The position numbers and the translations under genes were made by a program. Under the pieces are notes generated by a model. It had not been told where the DNA came from, did no database searches, and saw only the letters and a program-made list of their open reading frames with translations. A stretch of DNA of 64,000 bases from the NCBI GenBank assembly GCA_023653055.1, contig JAMNXR010000005.1, forward strand, positions 1 to 64,000, read 5' to 3'. This document shows, piece by piece, positions 16,581-25,750 of the stretch (its first letter is position 1; each line of letters opens with the position of its first letter). The DNA comes from Burkholderiaceae bacterium (GTDB lineage Bacteria > Pseudomonadota > Gammaproteobacteria > Burkholderiales > Burkholderiaceae_B).

Positions 16581-17852
16581 ATGGGGTTGACCCGTATAGA
16601 ATCGAAGGATTGGTTGAATGTTCGGGAATCCCTCATGATCGGCGCAGTATATCCAGCAGGATCAAGCTATTTAACGAAAAATGTGCGACGCCTTTTTGTT
16701 CGGCATGTTTTCAAAGTTGTGTTGGGAATGTCGGCGGTATGGTTAGGTTCCACAGGTATGCTGCATGCGCAGCCTGCGGGTCCCCAAGGTCCTTTACCCG
16801 TTTCGGTGATTGAGGCGAGGTCCACGAATATTCCCAATGTGCTCGAAGTCACCGCTCAAGCCGAGGGCGCTAAAGAAACTGAAGTCCGTTCACGCGTCAA
16901 TGGTATTTTGCTCAAAAGGCTATACGAAGAAGGGAGTCCTGTCACAGCGGGTCAGCCTTTATTTCAAATCGATCCCGAACCTTTCAAAATCACCCTCGAA
17001 GAAGCCCAGGCACGCGCCAAGCAAACAGCGCGTGAAGCTGCACGTTTAAAGTTGCTTTTTAGTAAACAGGCGGTCAGTCGCAAAGAGTTTGATGACGCGA
17101 CGTCCGTAAACGAAATCGCGCAAGCCACGCTGAAAACGGCGCAGCTCAATCTCAAGTGGACGACAGTGACTGCGCCCGTGGATGGCATTTCGGGTCGTTC
17201 ACTCCGATCCGAGGGCAATCTGATTTCTAATACAGGCGATGCAGGTCTCCTCACCTCCATTTATCAGATCAATCCGATCTGGGTACGTTTTGGTTTGTCG
17301 AGCAGCGATACCGCTCAGTTACCGAGTGGTCGTCTTGATCCAAAGCAAAACACCAGTATCGAGTTGTTGCTCCCCAATGGACAGGTCTATGCGGAAAAAG
17401 GTCAGCTTAATTTCCAGTCGACCTTTATTGATCCAAAACTCGGTACTCAGCAAATGCGGGCCGAATTTCCCAATCCCAACAGCGCAATTTTGCCAGGTCA
17501 GTTTTTGCGCATTCGCATAACAACCGGGATGCAGGAAAATGTGTTTCTGGTTCCTCAGGCTGCAGTGGTTCAGAGCGAGCGTGGCTTTATGGTCTGGACG
17601 GTTGGCCCTGAAAGCAAGGTGGTGCCGACGCCTATCAAGGTGGGCAAATGGTCTGGCAAAAACTGGATTGTGTTGTCAGGCTTAAAGCCGGGCGATCAAG
17701 TTGTTACGGATCAACTGATCAAAATTCGTCCGGGTGCGGTGGTCAAGCCCACTGTAGTACCGCTTAATCAGGCTTCGCCTGGTGCTGCGTCTGGTTCGGC
17801 ACCAACCGCTGGCGCGCAAAAGAACGCTGCGGCCCAGAAGGACGCTCGATGA
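16581..17852 (+). CDS. RND efflux periplasmic adaptor (AcrA/MexA type)
   Basis: Membrane-fusion subunit linking an RND pump to an outer-membrane channel. Seen: the lipoyl/barrel-sandwich part (VRSRVNGILLKRLYEEG), the coiled-coil hairpin (AREAARLKLLFSKQAVS), the second lipoyl half with TVTAPVDGISG, beta-barrel and membrane-proximal domains. The longest frame has 423 codons, but a signal peptide (RRLFVRHVFKVVLGMSAVWL, then an Ala-Gln cleavage site) begins only at residue 35. The true start could be the GTG at 16683 or the ATG at 16635. No lipobox is seen. The stop overlaps the permease start as ATGA. Confidence 0.9.
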   Translation: MGLTRIESKDWLNVRESLMIGAVYPAGSSYLTKNVRRLFVRHVFKVVLGMSAVWLGSTGMLHAQPAGPQGPLPVSVIEARSTNIPNVLEVTAQAEGAKETEVRSRVNGILLKRLYEEGSPVTAGQPLFQIDPEPFKITLEEAQARAKQTAREAARLKLLFSKQAVSRKEFDDATSVNEIAQATLKTAQLNLKWTTVTAPVDGISGRSLRSEGNLISNTGDAGLLTSIYQINPIWVRFGLSSSDTAQLPSGRLDPKQNTSIELLLPNGQVYAEKGQLNFQSTFIDPKLGTQQMRAEFPNPNSAILPGQFLRIRITTGMQENVFLVPQAAVVQSERGFMVWTVGPESKVVPTPIKVGKWSGKNWIVLSGLKPGDQVVTDQLIKIRPGAVVKPTVVPLNQASPGAASGSAPTAGAQKNAAAQKDAR

Positions 17853-20800
17853 GTGTGTCTAGCTTTTTTATTGGTCGGCCGATTTTTTCGGCGGTGATTT
17901 CTATCACTATTGTGATCGCAGGACTGATGGCGGCACGCGGTTTGCCGATTGCGCAATATCCTCAAATTGCGCCACCGACTGTCATTATTACGGCAACGTA
18001 TCCTGGCGCCTCAACCGAAACGCTGACACGCACGGTGGCGGGACCGATCGAGGAGCAGTTATCAGGCGTTGAAAATCTGCTGTATTTCAACTCGAGTGCA
18101 CAGTCGAACGGTTCACTGGTGATTACCGCGACGTTCGAGGTGGGCACCAATATTGACACTGCCACGGTCAACGTGAATAACCGCGTCAAGATCGCCGAGC
18201 CAAGACTGCCGGATATCGTGCGTCAATTTGGCGTGACCGCTCAAAAGCGTTCAAACGATATTTTATTGGTGACGGCCATTACCTCGCCGACAGAGGAGTT
18301 TTCAAATCTGTATTTGTCCAACTATGCACTCGTCAATATTGTCGATGAGCTCAAGCGGCTCCCAGGCGTAGGGGATGCACAGATTTTGGGTGCCAAGGAC
18401 TATTCCATGCGCATCTGGCTCAAACCAGACCGTATGGCACAGCTCGGCATTACGGCGCCAGATGTTGCAGCGGCGATTGGGGCACAAAACAAACAAAACG
18501 TTGCTGGAAAAATTGGTCAGGAACCTGCGCCACAGGGGCAACAGCTCGTCTATACCGTGACTGCAAAAGGGCGCCTGGTCACGCCAGAGCAGTTTGGCGA
18601 TATTGTCATTCGCTCAGAGGGCGCGAGCGGCACACTTCGACTCAAAGACATTGCACGGATTGAACTTGGTGCGGCGGATTACGACGCCAATACCAAGCTA
18701 GTCGGTAAACCCGTCGCACTTGTCGCCACTTATTTGCAATCGGGCGCCAATGCACTGGCAGTTGCTGAAAGTGTGCGTGCCAGGATGCAAGAGTTGGAGA
18801 AAAAATTTCCCAAAGGCATCGACTATGTCATTCCCTTTGATACGACAAAGTTTGTAACCGCTTCGATCAATGAAGTGATTAAAACGCTATTCGAAGCCAT
18901 GCTTCTCGTTGCCCTTGTGGTGTATTTGTTTTTGCAAAACTGGCGAGCGACGTTAATTCCGCTGATTGCAGTGCCGGTTTCACTGATCGGAACCTTTGCG
19001 GGTTTGTGGATGTTTGGCTTTTCTATCAACACGTTGACACTGTTTGCGATGGTGTTGTCGATTGGTATTGTGGTGGATGATGCGATCGTCGTGCTGGAAA
19101 ACGTCGAACGTTTGATGACGGAGCGCAATCTTTCTCCAAAAGAGGCCGCCTATGAGGCGATGCGTGAGGTGTCGGGTGCGGTGGTTGCCATTGTGCTGGT
19201 GCTTTCCGCCGTGTTTATCCCCGTGGCGTTCTTGGGTGGGATCGCCGGCACGCTCTATCAACAGTTTGCCGTCACCGTCGCGCTCGCAGTGGTCTTGTCT
19301 GGGATCGTCGCCTTGACCTTAACCCCTGCCTTGTGTGCATTGTTACTCAAGCCAGGGCTGCATGCGCCCAAAGGTTTTGGCTGGTTTAACCGCAGCTTTG
19401 AAACCATCACTAACCAATACACCAAGCTTGTCAACACAACCTTGCATCACCGCGTACTTGGGGCCTCGGTGTTCGGAGCGATTTTGGTTGGGTGTTTTGT
19501 GATGTTCCGGATGGTGCCTGGTGGCTTTGTGCCGGCCGAGGATCAAGGCTATCTCATTAGCGCCTTGGTACTGCCAGATGGCGCCAGCTTGCAGCGTACC
19601 GAAGAAACAGGCGATACCTTTCAAAAGCGGATCGTTCAGGACCCTGCTGTCGCGCGTGTATTTGTGATCGCGGGCCGAGACATTATTGGTGGCGGCAACA
19701 AAGCGAACGCCGGTACGATTTTTATTCCTCTCAAAGATTGGGATGAACGGACCGCTTCCTCTGAACAACTCGCCAAGAAATTTACCGGCGTGGGGATGAG
19801 CTTGCCCGATGGCATGGCGCTGGTGTTTAACCCGCCTCCCATTCGTGGCTTGGGTTCTGCGGGTGGTTTTGAGTTTTACGTACAGTCCAAGGGTGAGCCC
19901 TCAGTCACGGAGTTGGCGAAGGTGGTCGCTAACTTTACAGAGGAGCTTAAAAAGCAACCCAAACTGACGGGCATCAATACCTTTTTTAGGCCCACGGCTC
20001 CCCAACTTTACGTTGAGGTCGATGAAGCAAAAGCCTTGTCGCTTGGCATCCCCGTGGCAGATGTTTACCTCAGTTTGCAGGCCACGATGGGTGCGCTGTA
20101 TGTCAATGATTTCAACTTAAATGGTCGCACCTACCGCGTACAGATGCAGGCGGATTCTCAATATCGTACTGAGCCAACGGATTTGGGTCAGATTTACGTG
20201 CGTGCGAATAATGGCAGCATGGTCCCGGTGTCTGCTCTGATTTCGGTGAACCAAGTGGTCGGCCCAGAGCAACTTGAACGGTTCAATGGTTTTCTGGCGG
20301 CCAAGGTGTTGGGTAGTGCCGTGCAGGGCGTGAGCTCCGGAGATGCGATCAATATCGTGCAGGAAGCAGCGCGTGCGACTTTGCCTGCGGGCTATGAATT
20401 AGCGTGGGCTGGACAAGCTTATCAACAGATCCGCACAGGCGACGCCTCTGGCTTGGCATTTTTGTTTGGCATCGTGATGGTGTTTCTGATTCTGGCGGCA
20501 CAGTATGAGCGGTGGTCTTTACCGATTGCCGTATTGTTGGCGGTGCCGTTTGCGTTGTTTGGTGCCTTGCTCGCGGTGTTGTTGCGTGGCATGCCCAATG
20601 ACATTTATTTTCAGATTGGTTTGCTAGTCTTGATTGGCCTCTCTGCGAAAAATGCAATCTTGGTGGTTGAGTTTGCGTCCCAAAAACGTGCGCAGGGCAT
20701 GAGTGCGAGAGATGCGGCCTTAACGGCGGCAAAACAACGTTTCAGACCCATTGTGATGACCTCTCTTGCGTTTATCCTGGGTGTGTTTCCCTTAGTGATC

Positions 20801-20929
20801 TCTACGGGGGCAGGGGCTGCGGCACGTCAATCCATGGGTACGGGCGTATTTGGTGGCATGTTGGCCTCGACCTTCATTGCGACTATTTTCGTACCGATGT
20901 TCTTTACGTGGTTATCCAGAAAAAAATGA
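17849..20929 (+). CDS. RND multidrug efflux permease (HAE1/AcrB type)
   Basis: Proton-driven inner-membrane pump of 1026 residues, close to AcrB length. Helix 1 follows MSVSSFFIGRPIFS. The proton-relay aspartates are Asp410 and Asp411 in SIGIVVDDAIVVLENVE, and the helix 10 lysine is present in GLSAKNAILVVEFA. Two large periplasmic loops hold the porter and docking domains. It overlaps the adaptor gene and the outer-membrane channel gene by four bases each, so the three form one translationally coupled operon. Drug or solvent export is expected; substrates cannot be read. Confidence 0.95.
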   Translation: MSVSSFFIGRPIFSAVISITIVIAGLMAARGLPIAQYPQIAPPTVIITATYPGASTETLTRTVAGPIEEQLSGVENLLYFNSSAQSNGSLVITATFEVGTNIDTATVNVNNRVKIAEPRLPDIVRQFGVTAQKRSNDILLVTAITSPTEEFSNLYLSNYALVNIVDELKRLPGVGDAQILGAKDYSMRIWLKPDRMAQLGITAPDVAAAIGAQNKQNVAGKIGQEPAPQGQQLVYTVTAKGRLVTPEQFGDIVIRSEGASGTLRLKDIARIELGAADYDANTKLVGKPVALVATYLQSGANALAVAESVRARMQELEKKFPKGIDYVIPFDTTKFVTASINEVIKTLFEAMLLVALVVYLFLQNWRATLIPLIAVPVSLIGTFAGLWMFGFSINTLTLFAMVLSIGIVVDDAIVVLENVERLMTERNLSPKEAAYEAMREVSGAVVAIVLVLSAVFIPVAFLGGIAGTLYQQFAVTVALAVVLSGIVALTLTPALCALLLKPGLHAPKGFGWFNRSFETITNQYTKLVNTTLHHRVLGASVFGAILVGCFVMFRMVPGGFVPAEDQGYLISALVLPDGASLQRTEETGDTFQKRIVQDPAVARVFVIAGRDIIGGGNKANAGTIFIPLKDWDERTASSEQLAKKFTGVGMSLPDGMALVFNPPPIRGLGSAGGFEFYVQSKGEPSVTELAKVVANFTEELKKQPKLTGINTFFRPTAPQLYVEVDEAKALSLGIPVADVYLSLQATMGALYVNDFNLNGRTYRVQMQADSQYRTEPTDLGQIYVRANNGSMVPVSALISVNQVVGPEQLERFNGFLAAKVLGSAVQGVSSGDAINIVQEAARATLPAGYELAWAGQAYQQIRTGDASGLAFLFGIVMVFLILAAQYERWSLPIAVLLAVPFALFGALLAVLLRGMPNDIYFQIGLLVLIGLSAKNAILVVEFASQKRAQGMSARDAALTAAKQRFRPIVMTSLAFILGVFPLVISTGAGAAARQSMGTGVFGGMLASTFIATIFVPMFFTWLSRKK

Positions 20930-22392
20930 TGACGCATCCTTTTTCATCCGGCATGCGTGCATGGGTACGCACATTGCTCGCACTTGTCATCAGTGGTGCG
21001 TTGAGTGGCTGTTTGCTCGGCCCTGATTACCAGCGGCCCCCGGTTGATTTGCCTGAGCGTTTCAATGCGCAAACGGCGACATCTCCGATCGCGAGTGCGC
21101 CTGCGAGTGCCGTGGGTGTTGCGCCCGTTGCAGTTGCGCTGGCAGATTGGTGGACCCTGTTCAACGACCCCGTTCTCAACGACCTTGTTGCGAATGCCCA
21201 AAAGAATAATGCAGATATTCAGATCGCGGTGGCACGCTTAGGTCAGGCGCAGGCACTGGCCCGGCAAGCAGGGGCCGCACTGTATCCGACACTGAATCTG
21301 ACGGCCTCCGGGACGCGAGCCTCGACCGGTACCGCGGTATCCCCTTCAGGCGTCGGCTTTCAGACCAACACCGCGCAGGTCGGCTTGGTGACTTCGTATG
21401 AGTTGGATGTGTGGGGCCGCGTGCGGCGCAACATCGAAGCTGCGACTGCGGTGGCGACCGCCAGCCAGTATGAGCAGGACAGCATTCGTCTCACTATTTC
21501 TGCGTTAGTTACCAATACGTATTTACGTTTGCGTGCTTTAGATGCGCAGATATCCGTGGTGACCAACTCGGTCGATACCCGCGAAAACTCCTTGCGCGTT
21601 GCGCAGGCCAAGCTCGATGGGGGGTTGGTGTCGCCGATTGATGTGAGTCAGGCGCGTGCGGCAAAGGCTGCCTCCGAGGCCACATTATCGGAATTGATAC
21701 GTCAACGCGCAATCGTTCAGAATCAACTTGGTATTTTGGTAGGGCAGCTGCAACTGCGCCTTGCACCGGTTGATTTGCGGGGATTACCGATTCCGCCCAT
21801 CCCTCCCGTAGGTATTCCCTCGACTTTGTTGGAGAGTCGCCCAGATGTGAATCGGGTGGAGCAAGAGCTCACTGCAGCGAACGCCAGGATTGGTGTTGCG
21901 ACTGCAAACTTTTTCCCAACCCTTTCGTTGACGGGCGTCTTTGGTGCGCAGAGCGTAGATTTCAGCGCGTTTCTCTCTGGGCAAAGCGTGGTGTGGTCTG
22001 CTGGTTTGGGGCTGCTCCAACCTATATTTTCGGGCGGTTCTTTGACGGCGCGGTTAGACTTCGCCAAGGCCCAGCAGCAGGAAGTCCTGGGTAATTACGT
22101 TAAAGTTGTCAGAAATGCATTTGGCGAAGTGGGGGATGCGCTGGTGTCAGTGCATCAAACACTCCAAACCGAGCTTTTTTTAACGGAACAAGTTGCCGCG
22201 GCGACCAAGGCACAAGAGCTCGCAACCGTGCGGTATGAGGCGGGTTATGTTGATTATTTGAATGTGCTTGAGGCGCAGCGTGTGCAAAACGAAGCGAACC
22301 TGGCATTTGTATTAAATCGTTCCCTGCGATTGCAGGCGGGAGTGGATTTATTTAAGGCGTTGGGTGGCGGCTGGAATAAGCCGACGCCTTAG
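20926..22392 (+). CDS. Outer-membrane efflux lipoprotein (NodT/OprM type)
   Basis: TolC-like channel of 488 residues. A signal peptide ends in the lipobox LSGC with Cys29, so it is lipid-anchored. The two OEP repeats are visible, with family blocks WWTLFNDPVLNDLV, SYELDVWGRVRR and GIPSTLLESRPDV. The ATG at 20926 overlaps the permease stop (ATGA); a GTG six codons earlier is possible but less apt. It completes the first tripartite efflux system. Confidence 0.92.
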   Translation: MMTHPFSSGMRAWVRTLLALVISGALSGCLLGPDYQRPPVDLPERFNAQTATSPIASAPASAVGVAPVAVALADWWTLFNDPVLNDLVANAQKNNADIQIAVARLGQAQALARQAGAALYPTLNLTASGTRASTGTAVSPSGVGFQTNTAQVGLVTSYELDVWGRVRRNIEAATAVATASQYEQDSIRLTISALVTNTYLRLRALDAQISVVTNSVDTRENSLRVAQAKLDGGLVSPIDVSQARAAKAASEATLSELIRQRAIVQNQLGILVGQLQLRLAPVDLRGLPIPPIPPVGIPSTLLESRPDVNRVEQELTAANARIGVATANFFPTLSLTGVFGAQSVDFSAFLSGQSVVWSAGLGLLQPIFSGGSLTARLDFAKAQQQEVLGNYVKVVRNAFGEVGDALVSVHQTLQTELFLTEQVAAATKAQELATVRYEAGYVDYLNVLEAQRVQNEANLAFVLNRSLRLQAGVDLFKALGGGWNKPTP

Positions 22393-22416
22393 TCGAAATA
22401 ACTAGAGGATGACACG

Positions 22417-23253
22417 ATGAATGAAGCGATAGAAAAACAATATAACCCCCGCACAACAGTAACGCCTGAGCAGTTAGCACATTTCAGTGCGCTCGGTGCG
22501 CGCCTCAGCGAGGAGGCCCGCCAAAAATACGCTGGACGTTACGATTTGCGTTTTGGTGATGGCCCGTTAGAGAACGCAGATTTCTTTTATTGCGGCAAAC
22601 CCAATCGTCCTCTGATGGTATTTTTTCACGGTGGGTATTGGCGTGCTCGTGACAAAAAGGATTACAGCTTTGTAGTGAATGGCGTCTTGCCACTTGATTG
22701 CTCTGTGGTAGTGATGAATTATGATTTGTGTCCCACAGTCACTGTGCAACAGATTGTGGCGCAAACCAAGCGTGGACTGGAGTGGGTTGCTCAACAAGTG
22801 TCAAACTGGCAAGTCGATCCCAGTCAGATCTACGTCTCTGGTCATTCAGCCGGCGCGCACATCATTGCCGCGACGCTCGCACACACTGGCGCAGCATTTC
22901 AGCTTAAAGATCACAATATAAAAAAGGCTTATTTAATTAGTGGTGTCTTTGATGTTGAGCCTGTCTTGCAAATTACGGTGAATGAAGAAGTCAAACTCAA
23001 GCCTAGCGATATACAAGAGTTGAGTCCAATTCGTCATCCGTTTTCCGCAAACGTTGAATACGAGGTGATCGTAGGTGGCGCAGAACCCAAGGATTGGATT
23101 GGTGAGTCAGAGCGCATGGCCGCACACTTACGTGCGCAAGGCTGTCAGGTAGGCTTGCATGTATTGCCTGGCTTAAATCACTACACCGTCTTACACGAAA
23201 TGGATCGTCCCGAAGGTTATGTATCCAAGTTATTTGCGCGCGATATCGGATAA
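22417..23253 (+). CDS. Alpha/beta hydrolase, arylformamidase/BD-FAE-like
   Basis: A 278-residue serine hydrolase. The oxyanion motif HGGYW (71-75) and nucleophile elbow SGHSAG with Ser144 are clear; the histidine is likely in GLNHYTVLHEM near the C-terminus. This combination is typical of kynurenine formamidase-like and bacterial esterase families. AGAGGATG precedes the ATG. It sits 24 bases after the efflux channel gene and 3 bases before the RodZ-like gene, so it could be co-transcribed with the pump. No tryptophan catabolism genes are nearby, so a kynB role is not supported. Confidence 0.82.
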   Translation: MNEAIEKQYNPRTTVTPEQLAHFSALGARLSEEARQKYAGRYDLRFGDGPLENADFFYCGKPNRPLMVFFHGGYWRARDKKDYSFVVNGVLPLDCSVVVMNYDLCPTVTVQQIVAQTKRGLEWVAQQVSNWQVDPSQIYVSGHSAGAHIIAATLAHTGAAFQLKDHNIKKAYLISGVFDVEPVLQITVNEEVKLKPSDIQELSPIRHPFSANVEYEVIVGGAEPKDWIGESERMAAHLRAQGCQVGLHVLPGLNHYTVLHEMDRPEGYVSKLFARDIG

Positions 23254-23256
23254 ATT

Positions 23257-24249
23257 ATGGAAAATCTCGATCAGCCGAGCGTTGGATCAGACGCAACCAT
23301 GATTGTCTTACGCAGACAGTTAGGCGAGATTCTCATGAGTGAGCGCTTAAGTCAGAAAAAAGACGTGGTCGATGTCGCGCGTCGCTTGATGCTTTCCAAG
23401 CAACAGTTGCTCGCGATCGAGTCGGGCGAGTCCGCTAGCTTTCACCACGAGCGTCGTTATATTCAGGGTATCAAAAGCTATGTATTTTATTTAGGACTAC
23501 ATAGCCGTATGGATGTCGAGAGCTTTCTCAAGCAAATCGAGGAATGCTCTGCTGAGGCTCTGCGCGCCTCGCCCGCGGCCGGTGTCGCCCAACTACATCG
23601 CGCGGCTGCGACACCTGCAAACACAAAGCCCTACTCGTCACGTCATCCTCGTTATGTGTATGTTGGATTGGCTTTGCTTGTTCTAGGTTCCGTTGTGCTT
23701 GTCATTTCAGTAGGGTGGCCCTTCAAGGGCAGCGACGACGAGGTCGTCACTAGCACGTCTATACAAAGCGCTGCAATGACGACTGAGACGAGTGCGAGTG
23801 CGAGTGCTAGCACACCGACAGTTGTTACGCCTGCTTTAGTGGTGTCTCAGCCTGAAGTGCCTGTGCCGACTCAAAGCGCTCCACCACCACAAGCTCTCCC
23901 GCAAGCAGAACCCGCACTCAGCCCGGTTGTTGCCGAAAAGACTACGCCAAATGAGAAGGCTGCTTCAGCAGCCGCGCCTAGCGGTTCCGGCACGATGCGT
24001 ATTGATTTCAATGCAGAGTGCTGGATGTCGGTGCAGACAACGGAGGGCAAAAAAATAGATCGCATTTACAAGAAAGGCGAGAGTTTTTCGATCCCGCTCG
24101 CGAATGTGAGTACGATGATTTTGGGCAATGCGCCTGCTGCCAAAGTGTTTTTGGGAGAGAAACAGGTCGATGTGATGTCCAAAGGCTTGGCTCAGGGCAA
24201 TGTATCCAGACTTGATCAACAAAGCTTACAGCGCTTACAAAAGAATTAA
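23257..24249 (+). CDS. RodZ-like protein: cytoplasmic HTH, one membrane helix, DUF4115-like tail
   Basis: A 330-residue bitopic membrane protein. Residues about 17-95 form a RodZ-type helix-turn-helix, with VARRLMLSKQQLLAIESG and YIQGIKSYVFYLGL. A single membrane helix spans about 133-153. A Ser/Thr/Ala/Pro-rich periplasmic linker (about 160-246) follows, with a repeated SA/TS-rich stretch. The C-terminal domain (MRIDFNAECWMSV onward) resembles DUF4115. RodZ couples MreB to the cell-wall machinery and normally lies near ispG; here it lies after an efflux operon, so this is likely a paralogue or a differently used relative. The stop lies inside the convergent terminator. Confidence 0.75.
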   Translation: MENLDQPSVGSDATMIVLRRQLGEILMSERLSQKKDVVDVARRLMLSKQQLLAIESGESASFHHERRYIQGIKSYVFYLGLHSRMDVESFLKQIEECSAEALRASPAAGVAQLHRAAATPANTKPYSSRHPRYVYVGLALLVLGSVVLVISVGWPFKGSDDEVVTSTSIQSAAMTTETSASASASTPTVVTPALVVSQPEVPVPTQSAPPPQALPQAEPALSPVVAEKTTPNEKAASAAAPSGSGTMRIDFNAECWMSVQTTEGKKIDRIYKKGESFSIPLANVSTMILGNAPAAKVFLGEKQVDVMSKGLAQGNVSRLDQQSLQRLQKN

Positions 24250-24278
24250 GCGCTGAAAGCTAAGCGCTTAATTCTTTT
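24239..24278. terminator. Perfect bidirectional terminator between convergent operons
   Basis: AAAAGAATTAAGCGCT (24239-24254) and AGCGCTTAATTCTTTT (24263-24278) are perfectly complementary 16-base arms around an 8-base loop. Each strand ends the stem in a T-run, so it should stop transcription both ways. The arms also hold the last codons of both flanking genes; each protein ends Lys-Asn-stop. Confidence 0.85.
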
Positions 24279-25746
24279 CCTCAAGCCCTGTTTGTGTAGC
24301 CTCTGGTTTGGCAAATCCTTGCCAACCACCGCCTAGCGCCTTGACCAACGCCACACTCGCGATAAATTGTCCACCATGCATCTGCCACTTGATGCGTTGT
24401 GCGGTGAGCTGATTCTGTTGAATTAAGGCGAGTGTTTGCGCAGTATCCAAGCCTTCGCGGTAACGAATCGCACTGATTTGATAGGCACGATTGAGATTGC
24501 TCACGGCTGCGTCTTGCATCGACCGAGCACGATCGAGTTGTTGAAGCGAACTCATCGCATCTTGAGTTTCTTGGATAGCAACTATCACGGACTGACGGTA
24601 GTTGGCCAACGTCACGCGATAGCCTGCTTGTGCAAAGCGATAGTTGGCACTGATACGTCCACCATCAAACACAGTTTGCGTCGCGGTTAAGCCAATCGAC
24701 CAAATAAGCGAAGGCGCATTGAAAATCGAACTCAAAATCGAGCTTTCACCACCCAAAAAGGCAGGTGCCAGTGTCAGCGTGGGAAAGTATGCGGCTTTGG
24801 CAACGCCGATCTGTGCGTTAGCCGCTGCCATCGCCCGCTCTGCGGCTGAAACGTCTGGCCGTCTTTCCAGTAGGGTTGAAGGTAGGCCGACGGGAAAAGC
24901 GGGCAGTTGTACAGGTAACTTTCCTGGCGCCAAGCTAAACGCTGAGGCGGGCGTACCCGTTAAGGTCGCCAGCAGATTTTCCTGGATATTGCGCAACGAT
25001 CGCAGTAGCTCAAGTTGTGCACTACTCGATTGCGTCAAGGCGGTCTGTTGTGACAGCTCTGTGCGTCCCGCGGCGCCCATGTCATAGCGTTTTTTAATGA
25101 GACCCAAAAGTTTGTCTTGAATCTGCACAATCCCAGTGAGGACGCGAATTTCTTCGTCGTACTGTCTCAAGAGAAAATAGCTATTGGCAAGTTGTGCGGT
25201 GAGTAGGAGCTTGACGTTTTCAGTATCGGCTGCGGCTTGCTCTGCCGTACTGCGCGAGGCTTCGACTTCACGGCGGACTTTGCCCAGCCAATCGATCTCG
25301 TACGTCATAACGGCGACAGGACGGAAGTTGTTTTGCGTAGTGGACTGATTGACCGTGTTGTAGTTGGCGCCTGGACGATTGGCGGAGGTATCTGTGCGTG
25401 CACCCGTTGCCCCTATCGAAACCGTGGGAAGCAGAGCCGCGCCTCGTGCCTCGCTCTGGGCGATTGCTTGATCCAGGCGGGCGAGAGAGGCTTGTAGCGT
25501 ATTGTTATTGGCAAGAGAGGTTTCAACCAATTGATCCAGCGTTGGATCTCCAAAGGCTTTCCACCATTTTTCTTTCGGGACGTCATCCGCGGGTACTGCT
25601 GTTTTCCAAAGCGCTGGGTTAGCACTCGGGAGTGATTTCCAGTTTTCAGGAAAGTCGACGACAGGTCGTGCATAGTCAGGCCCAATCGGCGAACAGCCGA
25701 CACAGGCAATCACCAAGACACTGAGAGCGAGGCTTGATTTCATCAT
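24268..25746 (-). CDS. Outer-membrane efflux lipoprotein (NodT/OprM type)
   Basis: A 492-residue TolC-like channel, last gene of the second RND operon. The N-terminus MMKSSLALSVLVIACVGC has a lipobox-like end with Cys18. The family blocks WWKAFGDPTLDQLV, TYEIDWLGKVRRE and GLPSTLLERRPDV are present. Four bases separate it from the adaptor gene. It is a paralogue of the channel encoded at 20926-22392 and gives this pump its own outer-membrane exit. Confidence 0.92.
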   Translation of the reverse strand: MMKSSLALSVLVIACVGCSPIGPDYARPVVDFPENWKSLPSANPALWKTAVPADDVPKEKWWKAFGDPTLDQLVETSLANNNTLQASLARLDQAIAQSEARGAALLPTVSIGATGARTDTSANRPGANYNTVNQSTTQNNFRPVAVMTYEIDWLGKVRREVEASRSTAEQAAADTENVKLLLTAQLANSYFLLRQYDEEIRVLTGIVQIQDKLLGLIKKRYDMGAAGRTELSQQTALTQSSSAQLELLRSLRNIQENLLATLTGTPASAFSLAPGKLPVQLPAFPVGLPSTLLERRPDVSAAERAMAAANAQIGVAKAAYFPTLTLAPAFLGGESSILSSIFNAPSLIWSIGLTATQTVFDGGRISANYRFAQAGYRVTLANYRQSVIVAIQETQDAMSSLQQLDRARSMQDAAVSNLNRAYQISAIRYREGLDTAQTLALIQQNQLTAQRIKWQMHGGQFIASVALVKALGGGWQGFAKPEATQTGLEEKN

Positions 25747-25750
25747 GCGT

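Noticed and set aside
23793-23816. Repeated AGTGCG units
   Set aside because: They encode the Ser/Ala-rich linker of the RodZ-like protein, not a separate repeat element.
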